Assembly: GCF_014842875.1 (NCBI RefSeq)
Contig: NZ_JACYXZ010000001.1
Location: 372,001-436,000 of the forward strand
DNA: 64,000 bases
Origin: Nocardioides donggukensis
GTDB lineage: Bacteria > Actinomycetota > Actinomycetes > Propionibacteriales > Nocardioidaceae
Reading direction: 5' to 3'
Shown: positions 7,960 through 15,356 of the stretch, piece by piece
Numbering within the stretch: position 1 is the stretch's first letter
How the letters are laid out: every line of letters starts with the position of its first letter
Notes under the pieces: generated by a model
The model's database searches: none
Told to the model about the DNA's origin: nothing
The model's input: only the letters and a program-made list of their open reading frames with translations
Position numbers and translations under genes: made by a program

Positions 7960-8853
7960 GTGGAGGTGACGCGGGCGCTCGCCCGCCTGGGGACGGTCGC
8001 GACCCACGCCCGGCTGGTCGAGGCCACGTCGCGTGGGCAGGTCCGCGCGGCGCTCGAGAGCGGTCAGATCGTGCGGCTCACGCACGGTCGCTACGCGCTG
8101 CCGAGCGTCGACCTGGCGCGCGCCGCCGCCTTCCGGGTCAACGGCGTGATCTCCCACCTCTCGGCCGCGCTGTACTGGGAGTGGCCGGTCAAGCACCAGC
8201 CGCTCGAGCCGGTGGTCACCGTCCCGCGCGGCCGGAAGCTCACCCCCGCCCGCCGGGAGGGCGTCGACGTGCGCTGGGGGACGCTGCGGCCCGACGAGCT
8301 CCGGCGCCGGGAGGTGACGTCGCCGCTGCGCAGCGTCATCGACTGCCTGCGCACGCTCGAGCCCGACGCCGCTCTCGCCGTGGGCGACTCCGCCCTGCGC
8401 TCGGGGCTGGTGACCCGTGCGGAGATCCTCGCCGCCGCCGAGGAGCTGCCCGTGCAGTTCCGCGGCCGCGTGCGCCGGATCGGCCTGGCCGCCGACGCCC
8501 GGGCGGAGAACCCCTTCGAGTCTGCGGTGCGCGCCCACGGCCTCGACGTCCCCGGCCTCAGCCTGGTGCCCCAGCAGTACCTGCCGGGCGTCGGCTACCC
8601 CGACCTGCTCGACGAGGCGCTCGGGCTGGTCGTCGAGTGCGACTCGTTCGGGTTCCATGCCAGCCGGTACGCGCTGCAGCGCGACTGCGAGCGCTACAAC
8701 GCCTGCGCCCGTCTCGGGCTGGTCGTCGTGCGCTTCGCGTGGGAGCACGCGATGCGCGACGGGGACTACGTGCGGGCCACGCTGGCCGCGATGGCACGGC
8801 AGCGTGCAGGACTACGTGCAGCCCGGCCCGGCCGCGGCCGACGTACGCCGTGA
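7960..8853 (+). CDS. AbiEi-like winged-helix plus DUF559 nuclease-fold protein
   Basis: The 297-residue protein has two parts. Residues 1-100 resemble the AbiEi antitoxin/regulator winged helix (QVRAALESGQIVRLTHGRYALP). Residues 190-280 resemble DUF559, a Vsr/PD-(D/E)XK-like fold, with YPDLLDEALGLVVECDSFGFH supplying acidic candidates in a D...E-x-D arrangement. No AbiEii toxin gene lies beside it, so it is not a complete type IV toxin-antitoxin pair. GTG at 7960 is the preferred start; GTG at 7966 and 7939 are alternatives. The last 16 codons and the stop come from hairpin repeat copy 2, so the original C-terminus may have been replaced. Confidence 0.72.
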   Translation: MEVTRALARLGTVATHARLVEATSRGQVRAALESGQIVRLTHGRYALPSVDLARAAAFRVNGVISHLSAALYWEWPVKHQPLEPVVTVPRGRKLTPARREGVDVRWGTLRPDELRRREVTSPLRSVIDCLRTLEPDAALAVGDSALRSGLVTRAEILAAAEELPVQFRGRVRRIGLAADARAENPFESAVRAHGLDVPGLSLVPQQYLPGVGYPDLLDEALGLVVECDSFGFHASRYALQRDCERYNACARLGLVVVRFAWEHAMRDGDYVRATLAAMARQRAGLRAARPGRGRRTP

Positions 8854-8880
8854 GGGCCGGCCGGCTGCCAGTAGTCCTGC
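8802..8880. repeat. Hairpin repeat element, copy 2
   Basis: The 51 bases at 8802-8852 are identical to 7834-7884. The arms at 8806-8822 and 8864-8880 are complementary over 17 bases with two mismatches (a GT/TG swap). The left part encodes the C-terminal 16 residues and stop of the DUF559 gene, and the right arm ends 14 bases before the typA stop on the other strand. It therefore sits between two convergent genes. Confidence 0.78.
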
Positions 8881-8894
8881 CGGTGCAGCCGGGG

Positions 8895-10787
8895 CTACTT
8901 GGCCTTGCGGGCGCGGGAGGCGGTCTTGGCCCGCTCGTTCGCGTCCAGCACCACCTTGCGGATCCGCACCATCTCCGGCGTGACCTCGACGCACTCGTCC
9001 TCGCGGCAGAACTCCAGGCACTGCTCCAGCGAGAGCTTGCGCGGCGGCACCAGCTTCTCGAAGTTGTCGGAGGTCGCGGACCGGATGTTGGTCTGCGCCT
9101 TCTCCTTGGTGATGTTGACGTCCATGTCGTCGGCGCGGGAGTTCTCGCCGACGATCATCCCCTCGTAGACCTCGGTGGTCGGCTCGACGAACATCGTGCC
9201 GCGCTCCTGCAGGTTCGTCATCGCGTACGCCGTCGCGGCGCCCTTGCGGTCCGCGACCAGCGACCCGTTGTTGCGGGAGCGGATCTCGCCGGCCCAGGGC
9301 TCGTAGCCCTCGGAGATGTGGTGGGCGATGCCGGTGCCTCGGGTGTCGGTGAGGAACTCGGTGCGGAAGCCGATGAGGCCGCGCGCCGGCACCAGGAACT
9401 CCATGCGGACCCAGCCGGTGCCGTGGTTGGTCATCTGCTCCATGCGGCCCTTGCGGGAGGCGAGCAGCTCGGTGATCGTGCCGAGGTACTCCTCCGGGGC
9501 GTCGATCGTCAGCCGCTCCACGGGCTCGTGGACCTTGCCGTCGACCTCCTTGGTGACCACCTGCGGCTTGCCGACGGTCAGCTCGAAGCCCTCACGTCGC
9601 ATCTGCTCGACCAGGATCGCCAGCGCCAGCTCGCCGCGGCCCTGCACCTCCCAGGCGTCCGGGCGCTCGGTCGGGAGCACCTTGAGGGAGACGTTGCCGA
9701 TGAGCTCGCTGTCGAGCCGGTCCTTGACCAGGCGGGCGGTGACCTTGCCGCCCTTGACCCGGCCGACGAGCGGGCTGGTGTTGGTGCCGATCGTCATCGA
9801 GATCGCCGGCTCGTCCACGTGGATCAGGGGGAGGGCGACCGGCGTCTCCGGGTCGGCCAGGGTCTCGCCGATGGTGATGTCGGGGATGCCGGCGACCGCC
9901 ACGATGTCGCCGGGGCCGGCCGACTCGCCGGGCTTGCGCTCGAGGCCCTCGGTGACCAGCAGCTCGGTGATCCGGACGTTCTTCGTCGTGCCGTCGCGCT
10001 TCATCCAGGCGACGCTCTGGCCCTTCCGCAGGGTGCCCTGGTGCACCCGGACCAGCGCCAGCCTGCCGAGGAACGGCGAGGCGTCCAGGTTGGTGACGTG
10101 GGCCTGCAGCGGCGCGCCCTCGTCGTACGTCGGGGCCGGGATCGACTCGAGGATCGTGCGGAAGAGCGGCTCGAGGTCGGGGGAGTCGGGCAGCCCGCCG
10201 TTCTCCGGCATCTCCAGCGAGGCCTTGCCGGCCTTCGCGGAGGCGTAGACGACCGGGAAGTCGAGCGCGTCCTGGCTGTGGTGCTCGTCGAGCAGGTCCA
10301 TGAACAGCTCGTAGGTCTCGTCGACGACCTCGGAGATCCGGGCGTCGCCGCGGTCGACCTTGTTGACCACGAGCACGACGGGCATGTCGGCGTTGAGGGC
10401 CTTGCGGAGCACGAAGCGGGTCTGCGGGAGCGGGCCCTCGGAGGCGTCGACGAGCAGCACGATGCCGTCGACCATCGACAGGCCGCGCTCCACCTCGCCG
10501 CCGAAGTCGGCGTGGCCGGGGGTGTCGATGATGTTGATCGTCATCGGCTTGCCGTCGGCGGCCGGGCCTGCGTAGTGGATCGCGGTGTTCTTCGCGAGGA
10601 TCGTGATGCCCTTCTCGCGCTCGAGGTCCCCGGAGTCCATCACCCGGTCCGCGACCCCCTCCGCCTGGTGCTCGGTGAAGGCGCCGCCCTGGCGCAGCAT
10701 CGCGTCGACCAGGGTGGTCTTGCCGTGGTCGACGTGGGCGACGATGGCGACGTTGCGGAGGTCGACGCGGGTGGTGCTTCCAGACAT
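8895..10787 (-). CDS. typA: Translational GTPase TypA/BipA
   Basis: This 630-residue ribosome-associated GTPase has an EF-G-like layout. The P-loop AHVDHGKTT is at residues 17-25, with [12 protein letters not shown] (G3) and NKVD (G4), then domains II, III and V and the TypA-specific C-terminal domain with RKGRMEQM and [15 protein letters not shown]. It acts in ribosome assembly and stress adaptation. The length matches the family. The gene is 125 bases downstream of the heliorhodopsin gene in the same orientation. It converges on the DUF559 gene, with hairpin repeat copy 2 between them. Confidence 0.96.
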   Translation of the reverse strand: MSGSTTRVDLRNVAIVAHVDHGKTTLVDAMLRQGGAFTEHQAEGVADRVMDSGDLEREKGITILAKNTAIHYAGPAADGKPMTINIIDTPGHADFGGEVERGLSMVDGIVLLVDASEGPLPQTRFVLRKALNADMPVVLVVNKVDRGDARISEVVDETYELFMDLLDEHHSQDALDFPVVYASAKAGKASLEMPENGGLPDSPDLEPLFRTILESIPAPTYDEGAPLQAHVTNLDASPFLGRLALVRVHQGTLRKGQSVAWMKRDGTTKNVRITELLVTEGLERKPGESAGPGDIVAVAGIPDITIGETLADPETPVALPLIHVDEPAISMTIGTNTSPLVGRVKGGKVTARLVKDRLDSELIGNVSLKVLPTERPDAWEVQGRGELALAILVEQMRREGFELTVGKPQVVTKEVDGKVHEPVERLTIDAPEEYLGTITELLASRKGRMEQMTNHGTGWVRMEFLVPARGLIGFRTEFLTDTRGTGIAHHISEGYEPWAGEIRSRNNGSLVADRKGAATAYAMTNLQERGTMFVEPTTEVYEGMIVGENSRADDMDVNITKEKAQTNIRSATSDNFEKLVPPRKLSLEQCLEFCREDECVEVTPEMVRIRKVVLDANERAKTASRARKAK

Positions 10788-10912
10788 GGGCGTACGCAGT
10801 CACTTTCGATGGCGTGAGGGGCGAGCGGCCCGACGGGCCGCATCGAGTCTAGTCGGGCGGGCGCCCGGAGCCCGCATCGGCGCCGGAGGGCGGCCCCCGC
10901 GGCGGCCGGCTC

Positions 10913-11713
10913 TCAGCCGGCCAGCGAGCCGCCGAAGATCTGCCACGCGAGCGCCGACTTCGCGCCCAGGCTGAGCACCAGGTAGGCCTTCTCGCCGAAC
11001 GCGTAGCTGGCCCAGGGGCCGACCTCGCGGTACTGCAGCCACTGGTTGACCGCGAAGCTCATGAAGAACACGAACAGGGATCCGATGATCCCGTAGACGC
11101 ACCCGGGCACGGTGTCCGCGCCGAGGGTGTTGACCAGGATCGCGACCCAGGGGGCGGCGCCGGCGACGGTGCCGAACCAGAACGGCACCATCGTCGTCGT
11201 GGTGCGTCCGGGCGGGTTCATGATCTCCTGCAGCCAGCCGAACAGGATCATCGCGACGTTGGCCCCGATGATCGCGATCAGCGCCGAGGTGCCGGTGATG
11301 CCGTTGTAGAAGGCGATCAGCACGATCATGATCGTGGCGCTGACGGAGTACTCCAGCCACCGGAACCGGTTGAAGCCGGCCCGCAGCTCGGTCTCGTACC
11401 TGGCCCGGAAGAGGGTCGCGGTGAGCAGGTGGTCGACGGCCGCCAGCAGCAGGAAGGCGGCGATCGCCACCCCGATCCGGACGTCGAAGAGCGCCTCGGG
11501 CGCCGGTGGGACGGTGCCCGGCGGACCCGCGGGGAACGACGTCGTGACGGTGATCGCGAAGTCGGTGGCGAGCACCAGCACCACGACCGCCTGGGCGGCG
11601 TGGAGCACGGTGAGCCCCAGGTTCCATCGCCGCAGGTTGCGGAGCCGGGCGTCGTCGACGCCGGGTGCGTCGGGTCGCTGGTCGGGGACGGCGGTGTGCT
11701 TGCCCGGGGTCAT
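10913..11713 (-). CDS. Heliorhodopsin
   Basis: This 266-residue protein has about seven membrane helices and the hallmarks of heliorhodopsins: RWLEYSVSA with the counter-ion glutamate at residue 121, AVDHLLTA before it, and in the last helix [15 protein letters not shown], where Lys252 is the retinal Schiff-base lysine. Heliorhodopsins place their N-terminus in the cytoplasm and are light-responsive; no ion transport is established for most of them. No retinal-synthesis gene lies in this window, so chromophore supply would have to come from elsewhere. A GGCCGGCT/AGCCGGCC hairpin at 10904-10922 overlaps the stop and may end the transcript before typA. Confidence 0.92.
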   Translation of the reverse strand: MTPGKHTAVPDQRPDAPGVDDARLRNLRRWNLGLTVLHAAQAVVVLVLATDFAITVTTSFPAGPPGTVPPAPEALFDVRIGVAIAAFLLLAAVDHLLTATLFRARYETELRAGFNRFRWLEYSVSATIMIVLIAFYNGITGTSALIAIIGANVAMILFGWLQEIMNPPGRTTTTMVPFWFGTVAGAAPWVAILVNTLGADTVPGCVYGIIGSLFVFFMSFAVNQWLQYREVGPWASYAFGEKAYLVLSLGAKSALAWQIFGGSLAG

Positions 11714-11882
11714 GGCCTCACCTCTGCCTGAAGCCTATGCCAGCACCCGGGGCGGCGCCCGGCTCCGAGGCGGCGTGCGGTGGATGTATCTGGCACGGCC
11801 GAGCCCGCTCCTGAGCCGACGACCGTGCGGATCCCGGGGGAGCCGCGGGTCGCCGAGGGGAGCACGGGGGTGCAGGGGGATC

Positions 11883-11916
11883 CGGGCGCCGGGCCGTTCA
11901 GACGGCCCGGCGCCCG
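11883..11916. other. Perfect 15-bp hairpin in a divergent promoter region
   Basis: Arms at 11883-11897 and 11902-11916 are perfectly complementary with a four-base TCAG loop. It lies upstream of both the heliorhodopsin gene and the protease gene, so it is not a terminator of either. It could be an operator, an RNA leader structure for the protease gene 36 bases downstream, or a repeat remnant. Confidence 0.6.
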
Positions 11917-11951
11917 TGGCGTTCCCGGTCCGGGCTTGGTAGACATCGGGG

Positions 11952-13289
11952 GTGGAGAGATGCTCGTTCGTCCCGCCGTACCTGCTGAGCCGGATCGCGG
12001 CGTCCCGGGAGGTCGCGGCGGCGAGCAGGTGCCACCGCACGCTCGCCCTCGACGCGGCCTTCCGGGTGAACCGTGAGGCGCACCTGACCGCCCCGCGGAC
12101 GCAGGCGTCCGCGCGCGGGGCGGACCCGGAGGCCCCGCTCCGCTGGCGCGTGCACACCGCCGACGGCGGCTCGGCACTGCCCGGTCGGCCGATCCGGGAC
12201 CAGGACCAGCCGGCCCTCGGCGACCCGGCCGCCGACGAGGCGTGGGAGGGGGTGCGGGCCTCGCTGGCGCTCTTCGCCGAGGTGTACGGACACCGCTCCT
12301 ACGACGGGCTCGGGGCGTCGGTGAGCGCCACCGTCCACTACGAGCGCGACTACGCCAACGCCTTCTGGGACGGGGCGAACCTGGTCTTCGGCGACGGCGA
12401 CGGCCAGGTCTTCGGACGGTTCACGCGCCCCGTCGACGTCCTCGGCCACGAGCTCACCCACGCCGTGACCGAGCACACCGCCGGGCTGGTCTACCGGGGT
12501 CAGTCGGGCGCCCTCAACGAGTCCGTCTCGGACGTCTTCGCCAGCTGTCTCAAGCAGCGGCTGCTCGGGCAGGACGCCGTCGACGGCGACTGGCTGATCG
12601 GCGCCGAGCTCTTCCTGCCGCGGATCCGGGCCCGGGGGCTGCGGTCGATGAGCGCGCCCGGGACGGCGTACGACGACCCCCTGCTGGGGCGCGATCCGCA
12701 GCCCGACCACATGTCCGGCTACGTCGTCACCGACGACGACAACGGTGGGGTGCACCTCAACTCCGGGATCCCGAACCGCGCCTTCCACCTGGCCGCCACC
12801 GGCATCGGAGGGACGTCGGCGCACGGGGCCGGGGCGATCTGGTGGCAGGCACTCGGGACGGTGCGGCCGAGCGCCGACTTCGCGACCTTCGCGGCCGCCA
12901 CCGTCGCCGCGGCCGGGGAGCACGCCGGCACGGTCGAGGAGGCGTGGCGCGAGGTGGGCGTCCACCCGGGGCCCGGGCCCGACGTCCCGGAGGCCGACCC
13001 CGACCGGTCGCAGCCGGAGCCGGCGCAGGTGGAGGTACGCCGCAGCGGCGGGCTCCTCGGCCGGACCGTCACCGGGCACGTCGACCTCGGCGGATCGGAC
13101 CCCCGGGCGGGCGAGGTCCGGGAGCTGATCGACCGGGTGGACCCGGAGTCCGTGCCGACCGGCAGCCCGCACCCGGACGGCTACGTCTACGTGGTCTCCA
13201 CGCAGCGGTGGACCGTCCAGCTCGTGGAGTCGGACCTCACCGGCGACCTGCGGCGCCTGGTCGACCTGCTGCTCGACGACCGGGTCTGA
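11952..13289 (+). CDS. M4 (thermolysin/protealysin-like) metallopeptidase with C-terminal emfourin-like domain
   Basis: The 445-residue protein begins with MERCSFVPPYLLSRIA, the short protealysin-type propeptide carrying the PPxL motif, and has no signal peptide. The catalytic part has HELTH near residue 166 (zinc site) and NESVSDVFA near residue 189 supplying the third zinc ligand, then GGVHLNSGIPNRAF with the substrate-site residues. After a Pro-rich linker, residues about 357-445 (QVEVRRSGGLLG to the end) resemble emfourin, the protein inhibitor of protealysins, here fused to its own target. The lack of a signal peptide agrees with protealysin-type enzymes. Start is GTG at 11952. Confidence 0.88.
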   Translation: MERCSFVPPYLLSRIAASREVAAASRCHRTLALDAAFRVNREAHLTAPRTQASARGADPEAPLRWRVHTADGGSALPGRPIRDQDQPALGDPAADEAWEGVRASLALFAEVYGHRSYDGLGASVSATVHYERDYANAFWDGANLVFGDGDGQVFGRFTRPVDVLGHELTHAVTEHTAGLVYRGQSGALNESVSDVFASCLKQRLLGQDAVDGDWLIGAELFLPRIRARGLRSMSAPGTAYDDPLLGRDPQPDHMSGYVVTDDDNGGVHLNSGIPNRAFHLAATGIGGTSAHGAGAIWWQALGTVRPSADFATFAAATVAAAGEHAGTVEEAWREVGVHPGPGPDVPEADPDRSQPEPAQVEVRRSGGLLGRTVTGHVDLGGSDPRAGEVRELIDRVDPESVPTGSPHPDGYVYVVSTQRWTVQLVESDLTGDLRRLVDLLLDDRV

Positions 13290-13299
13290 GGTCGGGCGG

Positions 13300-13989
13300 T
13301 CAGCCCAGGGCGCGGTCCAGGGCGGCCTCGACGTGCAGAGAGGTGCACGGGAAGACCGGCAGCTCGGAGTCGGCCTGCTTCACGAGCAGCTCGAGCTCGG
13401 TGCAGCCCAGGATCACGCCGCCCGCGCCGGCGTCCCACAGCTCGTCGACCAGGCCGACGATGGTCCGGCGGGAGGAGTCGAGCACCTTCCCGTGCACGAG
13501 CTCGTCGTAGATGATCCGGTTGATCTCGGCGTGGTGCTCGGCGGCCGGCACGTGCACCCGCAGCCCGTGCGAGGCGATTCGGTCGATGAAGAACGAGCGG
13601 GACATCGCGAACTCGGTGCCGATCAGCGCCACCTCCTCGAGGCGGTGCTCGCGGCACGCCTCGGCGACCACGTCGGCCAGGTGGAGCAGGGGCACCTCGA
13701 CCGCCGCCTGGACCTGCTCGGCGACCAGGTGGAAGGTCGTCGTGCAGAGGACCAGGAAGTCGGCGCCGGCCCGCTCCACCGACCGGGCGGCGTCCACGAG
13801 GATCGCGGCCACGCCGTCCCAGTCCTCCGCCTGCTGGAGCGCCGTCACCTCCGCGAAGTCGACCGAGGCCAGCACGGTCCGCGCGGAGGAGAGGCCGCCG
13901 AGCCGGCGCTCGACGCCGAGGTTGAGGTCCTTGTAGTACTCGGCGCTGCTCTCCCAGCTCATGCCGCCGACGAGTCCGATGGTCTGCAC
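13300..13989 (-). CDS. Aspartate/glutamate racemase family protein
   Basis: This 229-residue protein belongs to the cofactor-independent Asp/Glu racemase superfamily. It opens with TIGLVGGMSWESSAEYY, and its two catalytic cysteines are Cys82 (LVLCTTTFH) and Cys196 (ILGCTELELL). The usual C-N-T motif is C-T-T here, a small deviation at the first site. It could make a D-amino acid for the cell wall or for catabolism. It converges with the M4 protease gene with only 10 bases between stops. The GTG start at 13989 fits the family N-terminus. Confidence 0.87.
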   Translation of the reverse strand: MQTIGLVGGMSWESSAEYYKDLNLGVERRLGGLSSARTVLASVDFAEVTALQQAEDWDGVAAILVDAARSVERAGADFLVLCTTTFHLVAEQVQAAVEVPLLHLADVVAEACREHRLEEVALIGTEFAMSRSFFIDRIASHGLRVHVPAAEHHAEINRIIYDELVHGKVLDSSRRTIVGLVDELWDAGAGGVILGCTELELLVKQADSELPVFPCTSLHVEAALDRALG

Positions 13990-14036
13990 CCGCGCAGTCT
14001 GTCCTGCCGGACCCCTCGGCTGCCACCCCGGGTCCA

Positions 14037-14819
14037 TCAGCTGAGGCGGTGCACCTTGTGCTGGGCGGCCTGGGCGCGCGGCCGGATCACCAGCTCGTCG
14101 ATGTTCACGTGCGAGGGGCGGGTGGCGATCCAGGCGATCGCCTGGGCGACGTCGTCCGCGACCAGCGGGTCGGGCACCCCGGCGTACACCTCCGCGGCCC
14201 GGTCGGCGTCGCCGCCGAAGCGCACCAGGCCGAACTCGTCTGTGCGGACCATCCCGGGCGCGACCTCCGAGACCCGGATCGGCTCGCCGCACAGCTCGAG
14301 GCGCAGCGTCTCGGTCAGCACCTGCGTCCCGTGCTTCGCGGCGGTGTAGCCGGCCCCGCCCTCGTAGGCGATCCGGCCGGCCGTGGAGCCGACGTTCACG
14401 ACCAGCCCGTCGCCGCTGGCCCGCAGGGCGGGGAGCAGGGCCTGGGTGACGTGGAGCGTGCCGAGCACGTTCACCTCGTACATCGCCCGCCACTGCTCGG
14501 GGTCGGCCGACTCGATCGGGTCCGCCCCGAACGCGCCCCCGGCGTTGTTCACGAGCACGTGGACGGGGCTGCCCGCGACCTCCGCGAGGGCCGCGACCGA
14601 GGCGGGGTCGGTGACGTCGCAGGCCGCCGGCACGCCGTCGATGCGGTCGGCCAGCGCCTGCACGCGGTCGGCCCGACGGGCCGCGCAGACCACCCGGTAC
14701 CCCTCGCCGGCGAGGGCCTCGGCGGTGGCCGCCCCGATCCCGCTGGAGGCGCCGGTGACGACGGCCGTCGGCCGGGCTGCCTGGGGGCCGGTGGTCTCGG
14801 GCGTCGGGCTGCTGCTCAT
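14037..14819 (-). CDS. SDR-family oxidoreductase
   Basis: This 260-residue classical SDR has TGASSGIGAATAEAL near residue 23, NNAG near residue 97 and catalytic YTAAKHG near residue 157. Arginine-rich CAARRADR after the second strand favours NADP(H). ATG at 14819 removes a non-conserved upstream extension and is preferred. Its substrate cannot be deduced. It runs in the same direction as the racemase gene 47 bases downstream and may share its transcript. Confidence 0.85.
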   Translation of the reverse strand: MSSSPTPETTGPQAARPTAVVTGASSGIGAATAEALAGEGYRVVCAARRADRVQALADRIDGVPAACDVTDPASVAALAEVAGSPVHVLVNNAGGAFGADPIESADPEQWRAMYEVNVLGTLHVTQALLPALRASGDGLVVNVGSTAGRIAYEGGAGYTAAKHGTQVLTETLRLELCGEPIRVSEVAPGMVRTDEFGLVRFGGDADRAAEVYAGVPDPLVADDVAQAIAWIATRPSHVNIDELVIRPRAQAAQHKVHRLS

Positions 14820-14911
14820 GCTCCTGATTGTGCCGCAGGCCCCAGCTGGGGATGCGGACCGCCCGGACTCGCGGCACACTGTCGACAACCCTGTCGACTT
14901 GGAGGTCCCTG

Positions 14912-15304
14912 ATGCGTGCGCTCGCCTGCGTCGCTGCCCTTCTCGGTGGTGCCGGCTGGATCGCATCGGCGATCCTCGGAGGGGCGGCGGTGTACTGGGC
15001 CGGCGCCGCCCTGCTCGCCCTCGCCGTCTTCGTGCTGGGCCTGCAGCTCACCCCCCGCGCGCCGACCTGGCTCCAGGCCATCGTCGGGATCGGGTCAGTG
15101 GGCCTGTCCGGCTCGGTGCTGGCCACCGTGCGGGCCGAGCTCGACGCGGCGACCGTGGACGTCGTGGCCGGTGCGGCCGTGATCCTCCTGTTCGGGTTCC
15201 TGGCGGTGCGCTGGCGGTCCGAGGCGGGGGAGGCGCGGGATGAGTCCCGGCACGGGCGGACCGGGCCGAGGTCGCGCGGCACCCGCGGCGCGCACAGCGC
15301 CTGA
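14912..15304 (+). CDS. Small membrane protein of unknown function
   Basis: The 130-residue protein has about four hydrophobic segments (residues 3-20, 26-47, 55-72 and 82-100) and a basic, polar C-terminal tail rich in Arg, Gly and Ser. No family is recognised. The start ATG at 14912 is supported by GGAGG seven bases upstream. TGTCGAC occurs twice just ahead of it. It ends 52 bases before the iron-boxed fusion gene, whose promoter region intervenes, so the two are probably separate units. Confidence 0.6.
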   Translation: MRALACVAALLGGAGWIASAILGGAAVYWAGAALLALAVFVLGLQLTPRAPTWLQAIVGIGSVGLSGSVLATVRAELDAATVDVVAGAAVILLFGFLAVRWRSEAGEARDESRHGRTGPRSRGTRGAHSA

Positions 15305-15324
15305 GTCGGCACGGTCCGTCTTGC

Positions 15325-15343
15325 CAAGGTAAGGCTTACCTAA
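15325..15343. promoter_or_regulatory. IdeR/DtxR-type iron box
   Basis: The sequence CAAGGTAAGGCTTACCTAA matches the 19-base IdeR/DtxR consensus (TTAGGTTAGSCTAACCTAA) at 15 of 19 positions. It has perfect seven-base arms AGGTAAG and CTTACCT around a central G. It lies 13 bases upstream of the GTG start of the AMP-ligase fusion gene, where a bound regulator would block RNA polymerase. This predicts repression under iron-replete conditions and expression during iron starvation. Confidence 0.85.
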
Positions 15344-15356
15344 TTACTGTGGGCGG

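Noticed and set aside
7960..8853. Complete AbiE type IV toxin-antitoxin system
   Set aside because: Only an AbiEi-like head fused to DUF559 is present; no AbiEii nucleotidyltransferase toxin gene lies next to it.
8181..10817. A long forward open frame (878 codons) opposite typA
   Set aside because: It is the complement of a clearly conserved GTPase in GC-rich DNA, has a biased Arg/Val/Leu/Gly-rich composition, no recognisable domains and no start signal.
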